28,765 bases of DNA. Origin: a virus. The notes beneath the pieces are model-generated. The model was not told where the DNA came from. It was given only the letters and a program-made list of their open reading frames with translations, and searched no databases. Of the stretch, positions 13,949 through 21,430 are shown piece after piece (the stretch's first letter is position 1; every line of letters starts with the position of its first letter). The DNA lies in the IMG/VR virus record IMGVR_UViG_3300035698_009200, positions 1-28,765 of that record. One strand, 5' to 3'. Made by a program: the position numbers and the translations under genes.

Positions 13949-14728
13949 TCAGAACTCTTCAGTTTCAGGAGGTGCTGTGGGTGCCGCCGGCTTTGTGCGA
14001 GAAGGCGAAGGCGGCTTAGGCCCTGGAGGTTTAGGCGCTGGTTTACCTGTTGCTGGACCATCTTCACCACCAGTGTCATCCGCCATCTCGCTCGCAGTCT
14101 GAGCAACACGTGTGGTCGTTGTCTCCCCGAAGGACTCACGAGGTTTCGGAGTGTACACAATGTGCTTTGTTAGTTGAACAGCCATCAACATGCTGGCCAG
14201 ACCCTTCTCACCTTCGTCGTTTTCGTAGTCATACTGGAATACACGAACATTTGCAATCGATCCGTTACCGATTGTGCGACCGTCCACTTCATCCATATTA
14301 CCATCCACGATTTCAACAGGAGGCATTGGTTCACCATCTGACTTGATGGACTTCTTCTTGAGGTTTACACGCCAGTACAGATCATCGATAAGAGGATTCT
14401 CATCTTCATCTTCCGGAATTATCTTCTTAGGGACCAGCAGACACTCGCGCCAGTAAGCCACATCAGCTTTATTCTTGGCTTGCTGTTCTGTCCATTCCGC
14501 TTCGAAGGGATACGCCGCAAACGCTTCATCCACAGCAGTATCGGGAACAGCGCCGTCATGCGCCGAGGCCAACTTCAATGCCAGTGCTGCTCTGATCTCT
14601 TTGATCAGCTGGTTCTTTGGTTTAGTGCGTATCTGCAGTTCCCAGGTAGGGTTCTTTTTACTAAACTTCTTGCTTGGACGCTCAGGGTCTAACCTAGTAA
14701 ACCATATTTCGCAACCGTTAATTATCAT
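13949..14728 (-). CDS. Single-stranded DNA-binding protein, T7 gp2.5-like
   Basis: Coats single-stranded DNA and organises the replisome. The 259-aa protein has a basic N-terminal beta-rich domain (IWFTRLDPERPSKKFSKK, then PTWELQIRTKPK), a WRVNLKKKSIKSDGEP strand, and then GNGSIANVRVFQYDYEND, typical of this phage SSB group. A Pro/Lys-rich linker leads to an acidic end, PPETEEF. The terminal Phe after acids is the gp2.5-type hook for DNA polymerase and helicase. AGAGGAA precedes the ATG, which overlaps the upstream stop as ATGA. The linker is unusually proline-rich. Confidence 0.85.
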   Translation of the reverse strand: MIINGCEIWFTRLDPERPSKKFSKKNPTWELQIRTKPKNQLIKEIRAALALKLASAHDGAVPDTAVDEAFAAYPFEAEWTEQQAKNKADVAYWRECLLVPKKIIPEDEDENPLIDDLYWRVNLKKKSIKSDGEPMPPVEIVDGNMDEVDGRTIGNGSIANVRVFQYDYENDEGEKGLASMLMAVQLTKHIVYTPKPRESFGETTTTRVAQTASEMADDTGGEDGPATGKPAPKPPGPKPPSPSRTKPAAPTAPPETEEF

Positions 14729-14946
14729 ACTTGTTCCTCTGCTTCAGCACTTGTGCTAGTTGTTGTGTGTTCCCATGAGTCGGGCATTATACCTGTATTG
14801 ATGAACTCGCGATCATCGGCCGACAGGTGGGGCCATACTTTTTGAAGGAGAGCTCCGTTGTTCCACCGGCGAATCTCTTCGGCTGTTATAGGTAACTCGC
14901 GTTCATTTACCTTCTGTGTGAAGGGATCAGTTCGGGTTAGTAGCAT
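14725..14946 (-). CDS. Hypothetical protein, 73 aa
   Basis: Begins MLLTRTDPFTQKVNERELPI; an EEIRRWNNGAL helix and an acidic tail (SAEAEEQV) follow. GGAGG with 4 nt spacing selects the ATG at 14946 over one four codons upstream. It overlaps the preceding gene by 10 nt and the SSB gene as ATGA. No family recognised. Confidence 0.75.
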   Translation of the reverse strand: MLLTRTDPFTQKVNERELPITAEEIRRWNNGALLQKVWPHLSADDREFINTGIMPDSWEHTTTSTSAEAEEQV

Positions 14947-15356
14947 TTTTCCTCCCAAGCCTCCCTTGTCAATACCACAGAGGCGCGTACATTCGGTGTA
15001 CCATCCGCCACTGACTTAGGAACGTAATAGGTGTGACCGCCGCCATTGTTAGTCATCAGCATGATTTCTATGAAGGCACCGTCCAGTATCTCTCGACACA
15101 TGTCAAAGCTATCGGGTGTGTCAAGTATTGTGCGCGTGTCATGCTCATCATGTAGTGTAGAGACCAGTGGTATTTCTTTCAAGTCAACTGTCTTCTGAAT
15201 CAAGAAAACGTTACCGCCGAAGTAGTTCTGAAGGTCTTCGGCCTCGGCATTGTCCTGATCAAGTGCCAGCTGCTCATTTGCATTGATGATATACTCAACA
15301 AGTGGCTCACTTGAGCACAGCTCGATAAGCTGCGCGACTGTCTTTATTTCTAACAT
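14937..15356 (-). CDS. Hypothetical protein, 139 aa
   Basis: A soluble acidic protein beginning MLEIKTVAQLIELCSSEPLV. The C-terminal part has TNNGGGHTYYVPKSVA, a motif I recall in small phage proteins near early genes, but without an assigned function. GGAG lies 7 nt before the ATG and the gene starts 10 nt after the RNA polymerase stop, so it is the first gene downstream of that polymerase. Confidence 0.75.
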   Translation of the reverse strand: MLEIKTVAQLIELCSSEPLVEYIINANEQLALDQDNAEAEDLQNYFGGNVFLIQKTVDLKEIPLVSTLHDEHDTRTILDTPDSFDMCREILDGAFIEIMLMTNNGGGHTYYVPKSVADGTPNVRASVVLTREAWEEKCY

Positions 15357-15366
15357 TTAGTTTCTC

Positions 15367-17601
15367 CTATGCGAAACAATATTCAGATTCTAAAATTAAA
15401 TTGATATCTAGTGTACCTATATCAACCTTGCTTATGTCTCCACCTACTTCCTCAAGTAAGTGGTTCAATGGATTGACTGTGTAGAGTTCAACGAACGTCT
15501 CACGTATAAGCTTGAACAAGTCAGGCATATCAGCTAAGAGGCATCCAAAGGAATCATGTACAGTCGTAACTGCGTATGAGGCACCGCAGACTGTCATGAT
15601 CAGGTGCGTTGCATCCAGGCTGTGTATTGCGTTAGGCGCCGCGCCTTGAGACTGCTTCCGCTTAGAAGGTACAGTGTCCTCAATAAAGCACACGTGCAAC
15701 TGGAAGGTGTTCTCAAAGTAGCCAGTGCTAGTCCTAACACCCTTAGGTGGCCCGTATTGGACCCACGTCTTCTTTGTAGTACCCTCCGTATAGTTTTGGA
15801 CCACAGGAAACTTTGTAAAGGGAGAGGTCCACTTCAGGAAACGACCCTCAGTCTCAGCCAGTTTTCCAGCACCTTCGAAGATAGAGAGGAGCTGCATCGG
15901 TCTGCGTAATGATAGCTTGCAATCATTGAATACGAGGCGGCCTAGGTAGGCACCCCACTTATGCTCCATGAAAAGCAGCTGCTCAATACCCAGCTTACGA
16001 GAGTCATCAATTACCTGTTGACCAAGACCGTAAGGTGTTCCACCGTAGGGTAGTGTCATCGTGTTGCGCTTGACGATCTTTCGCTTCTGCTTGGCATCTC
16101 TGATTCTCAGCCAAAACACAGGACAAGTGAGTGTCATCAGCTCAGGGTTCTCTGACTTCAAGGCAGACAACATCTCCGTCAGCTCGGCTCGCAGTGGACT
16201 CTTATCCGGTGAGGCTATGAGCTTCCGCTTGAGGTCTATGAGGGTGTCTATAAAGAACTCACACTCATCTATCTCTTCAGCTGTCATCAAAGATATCTCT
16301 TTCGCCAACTCCTCCCAGACATGCTCTCCTACATAACGGTAGAGGTCTCCCGGAAATGCCAATGGCACTAGATTGACGTGTGGTGCCGTCACCTCATCAC
16401 GAGTCAAGGCGGTCAGATGCTGTGAGCCGTTATTGGAACCATCGATGAAGCACTCAAGATGTGACACGTACTCCTCTTTGAGACTCTCAGGATGCTCCAT
16501 CTCCCACACTCGTACTTTGCCAAGCTCGATACATGCGGCTAGAAACTGCCAAGGCTTGTCGGCTTTCATCCAACCTTGGTGGACCTTGGGATTCTCAGCG
16601 TAGGATAGAATGATGTCTTCATTATCCAGCGTCCACTGCGAACGGTCGTGTAACGGCAATTTGTCGGTCTTCAGATTATCCTCTCGACCGCTCTCACCAC
16701 CCCAGTTAGTTGCTATGCTTACGAGTAGCCAGAAGAAGCCGCCTTTCCCGATAGGCGCCGAAGCATCACGGAGTAAGAGACCCTTCGCTAGGTCAGGACC
16801 TTGCTCGTGGAGATACGCGGTAGCCGCATACTTCCTTGCTCTGAAGTCGTAGTAGTAAAGATGGTAAAAGGTCTCTCCCAAGAATCGATTAGCAATCATG
16901 TCAATTGCACGTGCCTCGCGTAGCTTGGTAGCCTTCGCTTCAGGGTTGTGCTGTTCCCATATATCGGTAAATGCATCGGTCTTGTTACGGAGCGCCCATC
17001 TCTGAATCTGGTATATCTCGGTGTTGATACGCCAGCCTACTTTCTGCGCTCTGTTCAGACAGTCAAACAACATAGGGTGCGTCGGTAGTGTGATAGTTGA
17101 CAACACTTCTTTATTGCCTGTCTTGACCATCACCACCCCTGTGCTGTGCCGTGTCGTTTCCCAAGGTGCATAGGGCTTTAGCTGAGGAAATTTATCCAGC
17201 TCTTTTATAGGTAACGCTTGCCACAGTTCACAAAGTATGTCGTCATTCAAGAGATCAACTATGTATGTCCCATGGCCACGTTTGCCCTTACCCATCTTCA
17301 CCCGCAAGATACCTAGCTGCTCAAAAGAGTAGACCAGGAACGCACCTGTCTTCGCTGCCAGCGCGGAGTCCTTCTTTTGGCCTAGGGTTTCCCTGACCTT
17401 GTGACCTACGGAGGCAATCACCTCGGTGAAATAGACAGTCTTGCTAGCGCCGCGAGATTGCCTTGTATATAGATACGTCGTAGAAATCAGAGCATTGATA
17501 TACTCTTCTACTTCATATACCTTCAAGTATTTCAAAGGATTTTGGGGCGCAATCTCTTTCCGAACACGTTGCGTTATTGATTGTATGAGCTTCTTCTTCA
17601 T
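15367..17601 (-). CDS. Single-subunit DNA-directed RNA polymerase, T7 type
   Basis: Transcribes phage genes from phage-specific promoters. At 744 aa it is shorter than T7 gp1 (883). Catalytic parts are clear: FIDGSNNGSQHLTALTRDEV near residue 385 (T7 Asp537 region), VKRNTMTLPYGGTPYG near 510 (T7 Lys631 and Tyr639), GAAPNAIHSLDATHL, and VTTVHDSFG near 680 (T7 Asp812). The C-terminus ends in Phe-Ala, as in T7, where it helps the active site. Most of the length difference is in the N-terminal domain and insertions, where promoter recognition and RNA binding occur. Three repeated intergenic motifs at 19016, 20909 and 21397 are candidate promoters. Confidence 0.96.
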   Translation of the reverse strand: MKKKLIQSITQRVRKEIAPQNPLKYLKVYEVEEYINALISTTYLYTRQSRGASKTVYFTEVIASVGHKVRETLGQKKDSALAAKTGAFLVYSFEQLGILRVKMGKGKRGHGTYIVDLLNDDILCELWQALPIKELDKFPQLKPYAPWETTRHSTGVVMVKTGNKEVLSTITLPTHPMLFDCLNRAQKVGWRINTEIYQIQRWALRNKTDAFTDIWEQHNPEAKATKLREARAIDMIANRFLGETFYHLYYYDFRARKYAATAYLHEQGPDLAKGLLLRDASAPIGKGGFFWLLVSIATNWGGESGREDNLKTDKLPLHDRSQWTLDNEDIILSYAENPKVHQGWMKADKPWQFLAACIELGKVRVWEMEHPESLKEEYVSHLECFIDGSNNGSQHLTALTRDEVTAPHVNLVPLAFPGDLYRYVGEHVWEELAKEISLMTAEEIDECEFFIDTLIDLKRKLIASPDKSPLRAELTEMLSALKSENPELMTLTCPVFWLRIRDAKQKRKIVKRNTMTLPYGGTPYGLGQQVIDDSRKLGIEQLLFMEHKWGAYLGRLVFNDCKLSLRRPMQLLSIFEGAGKLAETEGRFLKWTSPFTKFPVVQNYTEGTTKKTWVQYGPPKGVRTSTGYFENTFQLHVCFIEDTVPSKRKQSQGAAPNAIHSLDATHLIMTVCGASYAVTTVHDSFGCLLADMPDLFKLIRETFVELYTVNPLNHLLEEVGGDISKVDIGTLDINLILESEYCFA

Positions 17602-17604
17602 TCT

Positions 17605-17781
17605 CTAGTTACCCCAGAGTAGATATTTAAGGATCAAAGGGGCGAAAGCCACCAGATAGTAACCGGTGACAGACATCAAACCGCCTATGATGAACACTAA
17701 GAGGATCGCATAGAAAGCGCCGAGAAAGAACATTTGTATTTCTACAATAAGAGTAACAAGACTCTCCATAAAATTTGTCAT
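17605..17781 (-). CDS. Small membrane protein upstream of RNA polymerase, 58 aa
   Basis: Begins MTNFMESLVTLIVEIQMFFL and is almost wholly hydrophobic, with one long or two close membrane helices (FYAILLVFIIGGLMSV, then YYLVAFAPLILKYLL). GGAG lies 6 nt before the ATG at 17781. The frame is open further upstream, but that part runs through the T tract of a terminator and is not coding. It ends 3 nt before the polymerase ATG. Unknown function; a holin-like role is possible by form only. Confidence 0.7.
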   Translation of the reverse strand: MTNFMESLVTLIVEIQMFFLGAFYAILLVFIIGGLMSVTGYYLVAFAPLILKYLLWGN

Positions 17782-17830
17782 ACAGGTCTCCAAAGGGAAA
17801 AGCCAGAGCTTCGCCTTGAAGGGACTGAAC

Positions 17831-17905
17831 AAAAAAAAAAAAAAGAGTTTTCTTAAGGTAGACTCCCAGAACAACCCACACATAAAGTGTGAATTGCCCT
17901 GGGAG
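17831..17905 (-). terminator. Hairpin plus 14-base T tract
   Basis: In minus-strand sense a 7-bp stem (CTCCCAG/CTGGGAG at 17899-17905 and 17863-17869) with an inner CACAC/GTGTG stem follows the stop of the 146-aa gene by about 11 nt. About 18 nt later, after a weak GAGT/ACTC pairing, comes an uninterrupted run of 14 T (plus-strand A 17831-17844). The long T tract and the gene boundary support transcription termination before the RNA polymerase unit. The gap between stem and tract is longer than usual. Confidence 0.65.
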
Positions 17906-17916
17906 GACGAACTGGA

Positions 17917-18357
17917 TTAATCCAGCTTTGAGGTATAGCCTGAGGCGCCTCTCGAAAGAGACCAGTGTTGACGCAGCCACGATGTATCTAAGTCAGATAG
18001 AGAATCACCTCTCTGTTTCTTAGCTTGCACCGGCTTCGGTTTACTGAAGTCTTCTTCGTCTGGACACCATTCACCCCAGCCATCCAATCCTTGCTTATAC
18101 AAACCTCTGTCCGTAGAAGTCAAAAGACCGCCATCGGATGCTAGCTGTATCACAGGAAAAGGTTCCGGGTACTTCTTGCAGAACTGATAGATGTGGTAAT
18201 CTATGATTGCCTCACTGATGCGTATCTGCATAATGGCGACAAACAGCTCAGGTATTTCAGACCACACACGATACTCTTTTACAGGGTCCGCGAAGAAGGT
18301 TAGACCGTCCCATACAGCTGCGTAGATACTATACTCTTGCTTCTGCTTGCCGCTCAT
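17917..18357 (-). CDS. Hypothetical protein, 146 aa
   Basis: Begins MSGKQKQEYSIYAAVWDGLT. It contains an amphipathic helix (IPELFVAIMQIRISEAIIDY), a Cys-containing segment, and a basic/Ser-rich C-terminus. GGAGG lies 9 nt before the ATG at 18357, which decides the start over an earlier in-frame ATG. It is the last gene before the terminator. No family recognised. Confidence 0.7.
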   Translation of the reverse strand: MSGKQKQEYSIYAAVWDGLTFFADPVKEYRVWSEIPELFVAIMQIRISEAIIDYHIYQFCKKYPEPFPVIQLASDGGLLTSTDRGLYKQGLDGWGEWCPDEEDFSKPKPVQAKKQRGDSLSDLDTSWLRQHWSLSRGASGYTSKLD

Positions 18358-18361
18358 GACG

Positions 18362-18823
18362 TTAGTCCTCCATGAAAGATTCAATGGCTTCCGAATAGAA
18401 ACGAACAGTATCCTGGTACAGGCTTGTGGTGACGGGGCTGCTACGATGCTGCGTAATTACTGCGTGAGCCTGACTAAGCTTTGCAGTCTTTTCAGCTGTT
18501 ACACCTTTTGCTTTTTCAACTTCCACTTTCTGGCTTTGGAGTCTCTGTCTCAGGTCAGCGAGTTCTACCGAAGTAGCCTCTACATACTGATTCATCCCCA
18601 TCGACATTTCGTCAAGCTCTGCCACAGTCTGCTTGTAGTTAGTCTGCAGCTCATTGAACGCGATAAACGAGAAGGAACCCCCGACGATCGCAAGGAGCAT
18701 GAACATAACTAACACAGTTGTAACCAGACTTGCTTTGTGTTCGTGTTGCTTGTGACTAAGTTCCAGTGTTAATAAGTTAGCTAGCTTTACTTTGTCTTCA
18801 GTGCTTAATGTATCAATATTCAT
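18362..18823 (-). CDS. Membrane-anchored coiled-coil protein, 153 aa
   Basis: A cytoplasmic N-terminus with His/Glu-rich helix (LSHKQHEHKASL) leads to one membrane helix (VTTVLVMFMLLAIVGGSFSF, about residues 34-53). A long heptad-bearing helix follows (about 57-120), then a short C-terminal segment. The form fits an inner-membrane spanin or a membrane scaffold. No lipoprotein partner is adjacent, so no spanin claim is made. Starts with MNIDTLSTEDKV behind AAGAGAGA. Confidence 0.75.
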   Translation of the reverse strand: MNIDTLSTEDKVKLANLLTLELSHKQHEHKASLVTTVLVMFMLLAIVGGSFSFIAFNELQTNYKQTVAELDEMSMGMNQYVEATSVELADLRQRLQSQKVEVEKAKGVTAEKTAKLSQAHAVITQHRSSPVTTSLYQDTVRFYSEAIESFMED

Positions 18824-18883
18824 TTTAAAGTCTCTCTTGAGGTTGTGCCCACTTGGGCGTTAAGTTTTTGTTTCGGGTATTGT

Positions 18884-19027
18884 CTAATCTATGACTTCGA
18901 TTGTTCCGTCGGGAAGTACTCTGTAAGTGTTAATAGAAGTAGTGGCGACGTTAGTATTTAAATTTAACATTTTATTGGTCCATTTGGATTGTTGAGAGAG
19001 ACGGGATTGTCTTTCTCTTTCTTTCAT
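18884..19027 (-). CDS. Hypothetical small protein, 47 aa, downstream of promoter repeat 1
   Basis: The frame from MKERERQSR to TYRVLPDGTIEVID looks coding in its second half. The ATG used lies inside the conserved promoter-like repeat. If transcription starts at or after its G, the real start may be a later ATG (18970, giving 28 aa from MLNLNTNV). The frame also runs upstream to 19126 through the repeat and the previous gene, which I take as read-through. Function unknown. Confidence 0.45.
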   Translation of the reverse strand: MKERERQSRLSQQSKWTNKMLNLNTNVATTSINTYRVLPDGTIEVID

Positions 19028-19051
19028 ATAAGATACCGCTATTTGCGCGTT
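19016..19051 (-). promoter_or_regulatory. Promoter-like repeat 1 for the phage RNA polymerase
   Basis: In minus-strand sense: AACGCGCAAATAGCGG, then TATCTTATATGAAAGAAAGA. It starts right after the TAA of the 72-aa gene and matches the copies at 20909-20944 and 21397-21430. The TATAT followed by G and a purine-rich run resembles the TATAGGGAGA end of T7-type promoters, which suggests a start at about 19025. It matches copy 2 beyond the core, through AACAATYCCGT-like bases. Confidence 0.6.
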
Positions 19052-19053
19052 TC

Positions 19054-19272
19054 TTAGTCTACGTACTTCGAAGGATTTATATAGATCGAATCGTCCAGCT
19101 CGGAGATAGATCGTATGTATTCCCATTGCTTGAGTTCTGCAGCAGCCAAGGTATCAACAGTTTCTATTGGAACCCCGTCAACCAGCACTTCAAACTCTTC
19201 CACCACCGCGACTACATCAGCCATAAGAAACCCTTCTAGTATTGCCACTTGGCCTGCTGTCAGAAGATTCAT
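19054..19272 (-). CDS. Hypothetical acidic protein, 72 aa
   Basis: Begins MNLLTAGQVAILEGFLMADV and is rich in Val, Glu and Asp, with beta-type strands (EEFEVLVDGVPIETVDTL) and no membrane helix. Its ATG overlaps the stop of the 372-aa coiled-coil gene as ATGA. Promoter-like repeat 1 begins immediately after its stop. No family recognised. Confidence 0.7.
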   Translation of the reverse strand: MNLLTAGQVAILEGFLMADVVAVVEEFEVLVDGVPIETVDTLAAAELKQWEYIRSISELDDSIYINPSKYVD

Positions 19273-20387
19273 GATTGAGGCTCCTTGCCGAAAATGCCCA
19301 GCAGCGTATTCTCGATCTCAGCCACATCGACTTCAGCAACACCATCAAACTTCAGATTGACACGCTCGGCTCCCCGCAACGCTTCGATCAGCCTCTCGAC
19401 ACGTTCAATCTCCTGCCCACACTGTGAGATGGCGACGTCGTGATTAACGTCAGGACGTACCGTACGGTCCAGTAGAGGCACTCCGACATTGCACAGACTA
19501 TCCAGCAGAACATTCAGATTGTACTGTAGTCTCCCAAACATCTCACCGTCCTCGCGGAGATCCTCGCGGGCTTCTTTCAGCTTAAGCTGAAGCTTATCCG
19601 CACGCTTTTTCAAGATGCGGTGATGTGTCTCACCGACAGTGACTCGGGCATTCAGTTCGGAGACTAGTGCACAATGCTGTTTTTCCAAACGTACTGTCCT
19701 TTCGTCATACTGCACACGTAGTACCTTGTTGCCTTCTTCCAATTCAACACAGCGCCGTTCCGAGATGTCCAGTCGGCTCCTCAGATCGTCGAGGGCGTAG
19801 GCAGCATTAATGCTAGCTTCCGAGCCAGGAAGATTCCTTGAGGCAGCAGCCTCGGTAGGTGATTGACCAGCCAAGTGAAGTTTACAACTTTGCAAAGCCA
19901 GCGCAAGATCTTCGCTCTGCTTCACCGAGGCACGTGTGAGTCCTTTCTGAATTTCCAGTTTCATAGCTAAACCTTTCAGTTCATCGCTTGCGTCTTTCTC
20001 ACGAGAGGTCGCTGCATTGAGATGCCCGTTTAGACAGTCGATTGTGCCGTCACGAGATTCCAAAACCTTGGCGTACGTCTCACAGTTACTGGTGAGCTGG
20101 TCAACTTCGGCTTGCAGCGTGTCCACATGTGAGCTGGCGAATCCATATTTCTCCTTGACTTCACGTGCCTGCTTTTCGAACTGTCTAGATAGCTGTTGGC
20201 TAGGTGTCGGCTCTACCTCTCTCTTAGTGGCTTCCATACCCTGGGTGTGCCGGATTACGCGTAGAATGTTTTCAATATTCTTCCCACGTAATTTGTTGAT
20301 GTTGTCTGCTCCCAGACGGATCAAAGAAGCCAGTGTACTGGCTGTGTAGAGTTGTTCAGCTGTTATTAAATATTGGTCTGCGATCAT
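19269..20387 (-). CDS. Long coiled-coil protein, 372 aa
   Basis: After a helical N-terminal 60 residues (ITAEQLYTASTLASLIRLGA), the region from about 65 to 330 is highly charged with heptad spacing of Leu, Val and Ala, predicting a long interrupted coiled coil. A short non-coil segment near 300 (CNVGVPLLDRTVRPD) precedes a last helix and an acidic C-terminal strand region. No signal or membrane segment and no enzymatic motif. It resembles structural or tether proteins in form only. AAAGGA precedes the ATG. Confidence 0.7.
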   Translation of the reverse strand: MIADQYLITAEQLYTASTLASLIRLGADNINKLRGKNIENILRVIRHTQGMEATKREVEPTPSQQLSRQFEKQAREVKEKYGFASSHVDTLQAEVDQLTSNCETYAKVLESRDGTIDCLNGHLNAATSREKDASDELKGLAMKLEIQKGLTRASVKQSEDLALALQSCKLHLAGQSPTEAAASRNLPGSEASINAAYALDDLRSRLDISERRCVELEEGNKVLRVQYDERTVRLEKQHCALVSELNARVTVGETHHRILKKRADKLQLKLKEAREDLREDGEMFGRLQYNLNVLLDSLCNVGVPLLDRTVRPDVNHDVAISQCGQEIERVERLIEALRGAERVNLKFDGVAEVDVAEIENTLLGIFGKEPQS

Positions 20388-20398
20388 GATTGTGTCCT

Positions 20399-20530
20399 TT
20401 AGAAGTTAACTGTAAATGTAGGGATAATACCTGAGAGTTGCCCCAGCGAGAGTAACCCGTAGAATACGAGTGTGCCACAGAAGATACCGGCGGCGATTTC
20501 CAACTTTTCTGATTTTGTGAACTTAGTCAT
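20399..20530 (-). CDS. Tiny membrane protein, 43 aa
   Basis: Begins MTKFTKSEKLEIAAGIFCGT with one hydrophobic helix from about residue 12 to 31 (AAGIFCGTLVFYGLLSLG) and a short beta-like tail ending TFTVNF. AAGAGG lies about 8 nt upstream of the ATG, the ribosome site form used repeatedly in this section. It lies between a 44-aa helical gene and the coiled-coil gene. Function unknown. Confidence 0.7.
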   Translation of the reverse strand: MTKFTKSEKLEIAAGIFCGTLVFYGLLSLGQLSGIIPTFTVNF

Positions 20531-20542
20531 TGTATTGCCCTC

Positions 20543-20677
20543 TTAGGCGGTTAGGTCGATTAATTTACGAACTTTGTGTAGTATGTTTTGAAGACGTATT
20601 ACTTCAGCGGACATCTTAGCTTCGCGCTCTTTGTAATACTTCAACTCGGCTTCCAGCCTTACGGTGGGAGGCTCCAT
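20543..20677 (-). CDS. Small helical protein, 44 aa
   Basis: Begins MEPPTVRLEAELKYYKEREA and is one continuous charged helix with heptad pattern to its end (HKVRKLIDLTA), so probably a short coiled coil. Start overlaps the preceding stop as TAATG. No cysteines or membrane stretch. Function unknown. Confidence 0.7.
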   Translation of the reverse strand: MEPPTVRLEAELKYYKEREAKMSAEVIRLQNILHKVRKLIDLTA

Positions 20678-20865
20678 TACTTCATCCTTCGTGAAACTGC
20701 GTAGGCTACTGCTGCAAGCAACACACCGAACGCTATGAAGACGACACCCGCAAACATCTCGAGGGGGTCTGCTGTGTAGCTAAGTACTTGAAGTGCGGTG
20801 TACATCATGAAGATAAAGATGGCAAGTGATAGTGCTTGGAGTATTCTTTTTGGAGATATATTCAT
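20677..20865 (-). CDS. Two-span membrane protein, 62 aa
   Basis: Begins MNISPKRILQALSLAIFIFM. Two hydrophobic helices (about residues 9-28 and 37-56) are joined by an acidic turn (TADPLEMF), and the C-terminus is basic (SRRMK), so both ends probably face the cytoplasm. AAGAGG lies upstream of the ATG. It is the first gene after promoter-like repeat 2. A holin-type or accessory membrane role is possible but not shown. Confidence 0.75.
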   Translation of the reverse strand: MNISPKRILQALSLAIFIFMMYTALQVLSYTADPLEMFAGVVFIAFGVLLAAVAYAVSRRMK

Positions 20866-20908
20866 TGTGTTATCCTCTTGGACGTTGAATTGAACGGAAT
20901 TGTTCTTT

Positions 20909-20944
20909 TCTTTCTTTCATATAAGATACCATTATTTGTGCGTT
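20909..20944 (-). promoter_or_regulatory. Promoter-like repeat 2
   Basis: In minus-strand sense: AACGCACAAATAATGG, then TATCTTATATGAAAGAAAGA. It lies directly after the TAA of the outer-membrane protein gene and before the 62-aa membrane gene. It is nearly identical to the other two copies. The purine-rich run after TATAT suggests a start near 20918. Confidence 0.6.
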
Positions 20945-21373
20945 TTAAAACAGGGGTATTACGACACCTACTGACAAGATGTAATGAGGTGCGTATAAAA
21001 CCTTGATGTACTTATAACGAGCTGTTAGCAGTCCCATGTCGTAGTTATCACTGTCGTAAACATACTCAGTAGGTGTCTGCTTGTAGCCTGTAGCGGTCCC
21101 TGCAATAACACCGAAATACTTGCCCTCATAGCCAACATAGTAGAGGTTGGATAGGTTACCGAAAGAGTTATTATAGTGACTGATTCCTGTTAGCACACCC
21201 ATCTCTGTCTTATATTCAAAGCCGATCCCGGTGGTCTTTCGATTGTATTCGCAAGGGGCGTCACCTATCTTACAGTCATTGAAGTGTTGTGTAAATAGCG
21301 AAACGGTCATTGAAAGGTCTCCTGCGTTAGCGGAAGAGGCGAGTAGTAATAGTAGAGCTATCGAGAGTTTCAT
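20945..21373 (-). CDS. Exported small outer-membrane beta-barrel protein, 142 aa
   Basis: The ATG at 21373 begins a Sec signal peptide, MKLSIALLLLLASSANAG, with cleavage after ANA. The mature part alternates short strands with aromatic and Gly/Ser residues and turns rich in Asn and Asp (GVLTGISHYNNSFGNLSNLY, then YVGYEGKYFGVIAG). It ends in a strand with terminal Phe (LSVGVVIPLF), the signal for barrel insertion. About eight strands would fit, as in PagP- or OmpX-sized barrels. Two cysteines in the first loop could form a disulphide. The frame extends upstream to 21454 only through promoter repeat 3. Likely roles are receptor masking or envelope modification, both inferred. Confidence 0.7.
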   Translation of the reverse strand: MKLSIALLLLLASSANAGDLSMTVSLFTQHFNDCKIGDAPCEYNRKTTGIGFEYKTEMGVLTGISHYNNSFGNLSNLYYVGYEGKYFGVIAGTATGYKQTPTEYVYDSDNYDMGLLTARYKYIKVLYAPHYILSVGVVIPLF

Positions 21374-21396
21374 TTGGTATCCATAGTTTGTTTTAT

Positions 21397-21430
21397 TTCT
21401 TTTCATATAAGATACCATTAGTTGCGCGTT
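21397..21430 (-). promoter_or_regulatory. Promoter-like repeat 3
   Basis: In minus-strand sense: AACGCGCAACTAATGG, then TATCTTATATGAAAAGAAA. It overlaps the last bases of the 32-aa gene's stop and lies just upstream of the exported barrel gene. With copies 1 and 2 it shares an almost unbroken 30-nt core. The expected transcript start is near 21404. Confidence 0.6.

Noticed and set aside
13918-14160. 80-codon minus-strand frame inside the SSB gene
   Set aside because: Arg/Leu/Gln-rich alternate frame over the proline-rich linker of SSB; no start signal.
17627-17980. 117-codon minus-strand frame across the terminator
   Set aside because: It runs through the hairpin and 14-base T tract (a phenylalanine run) and overlaps two better genes.
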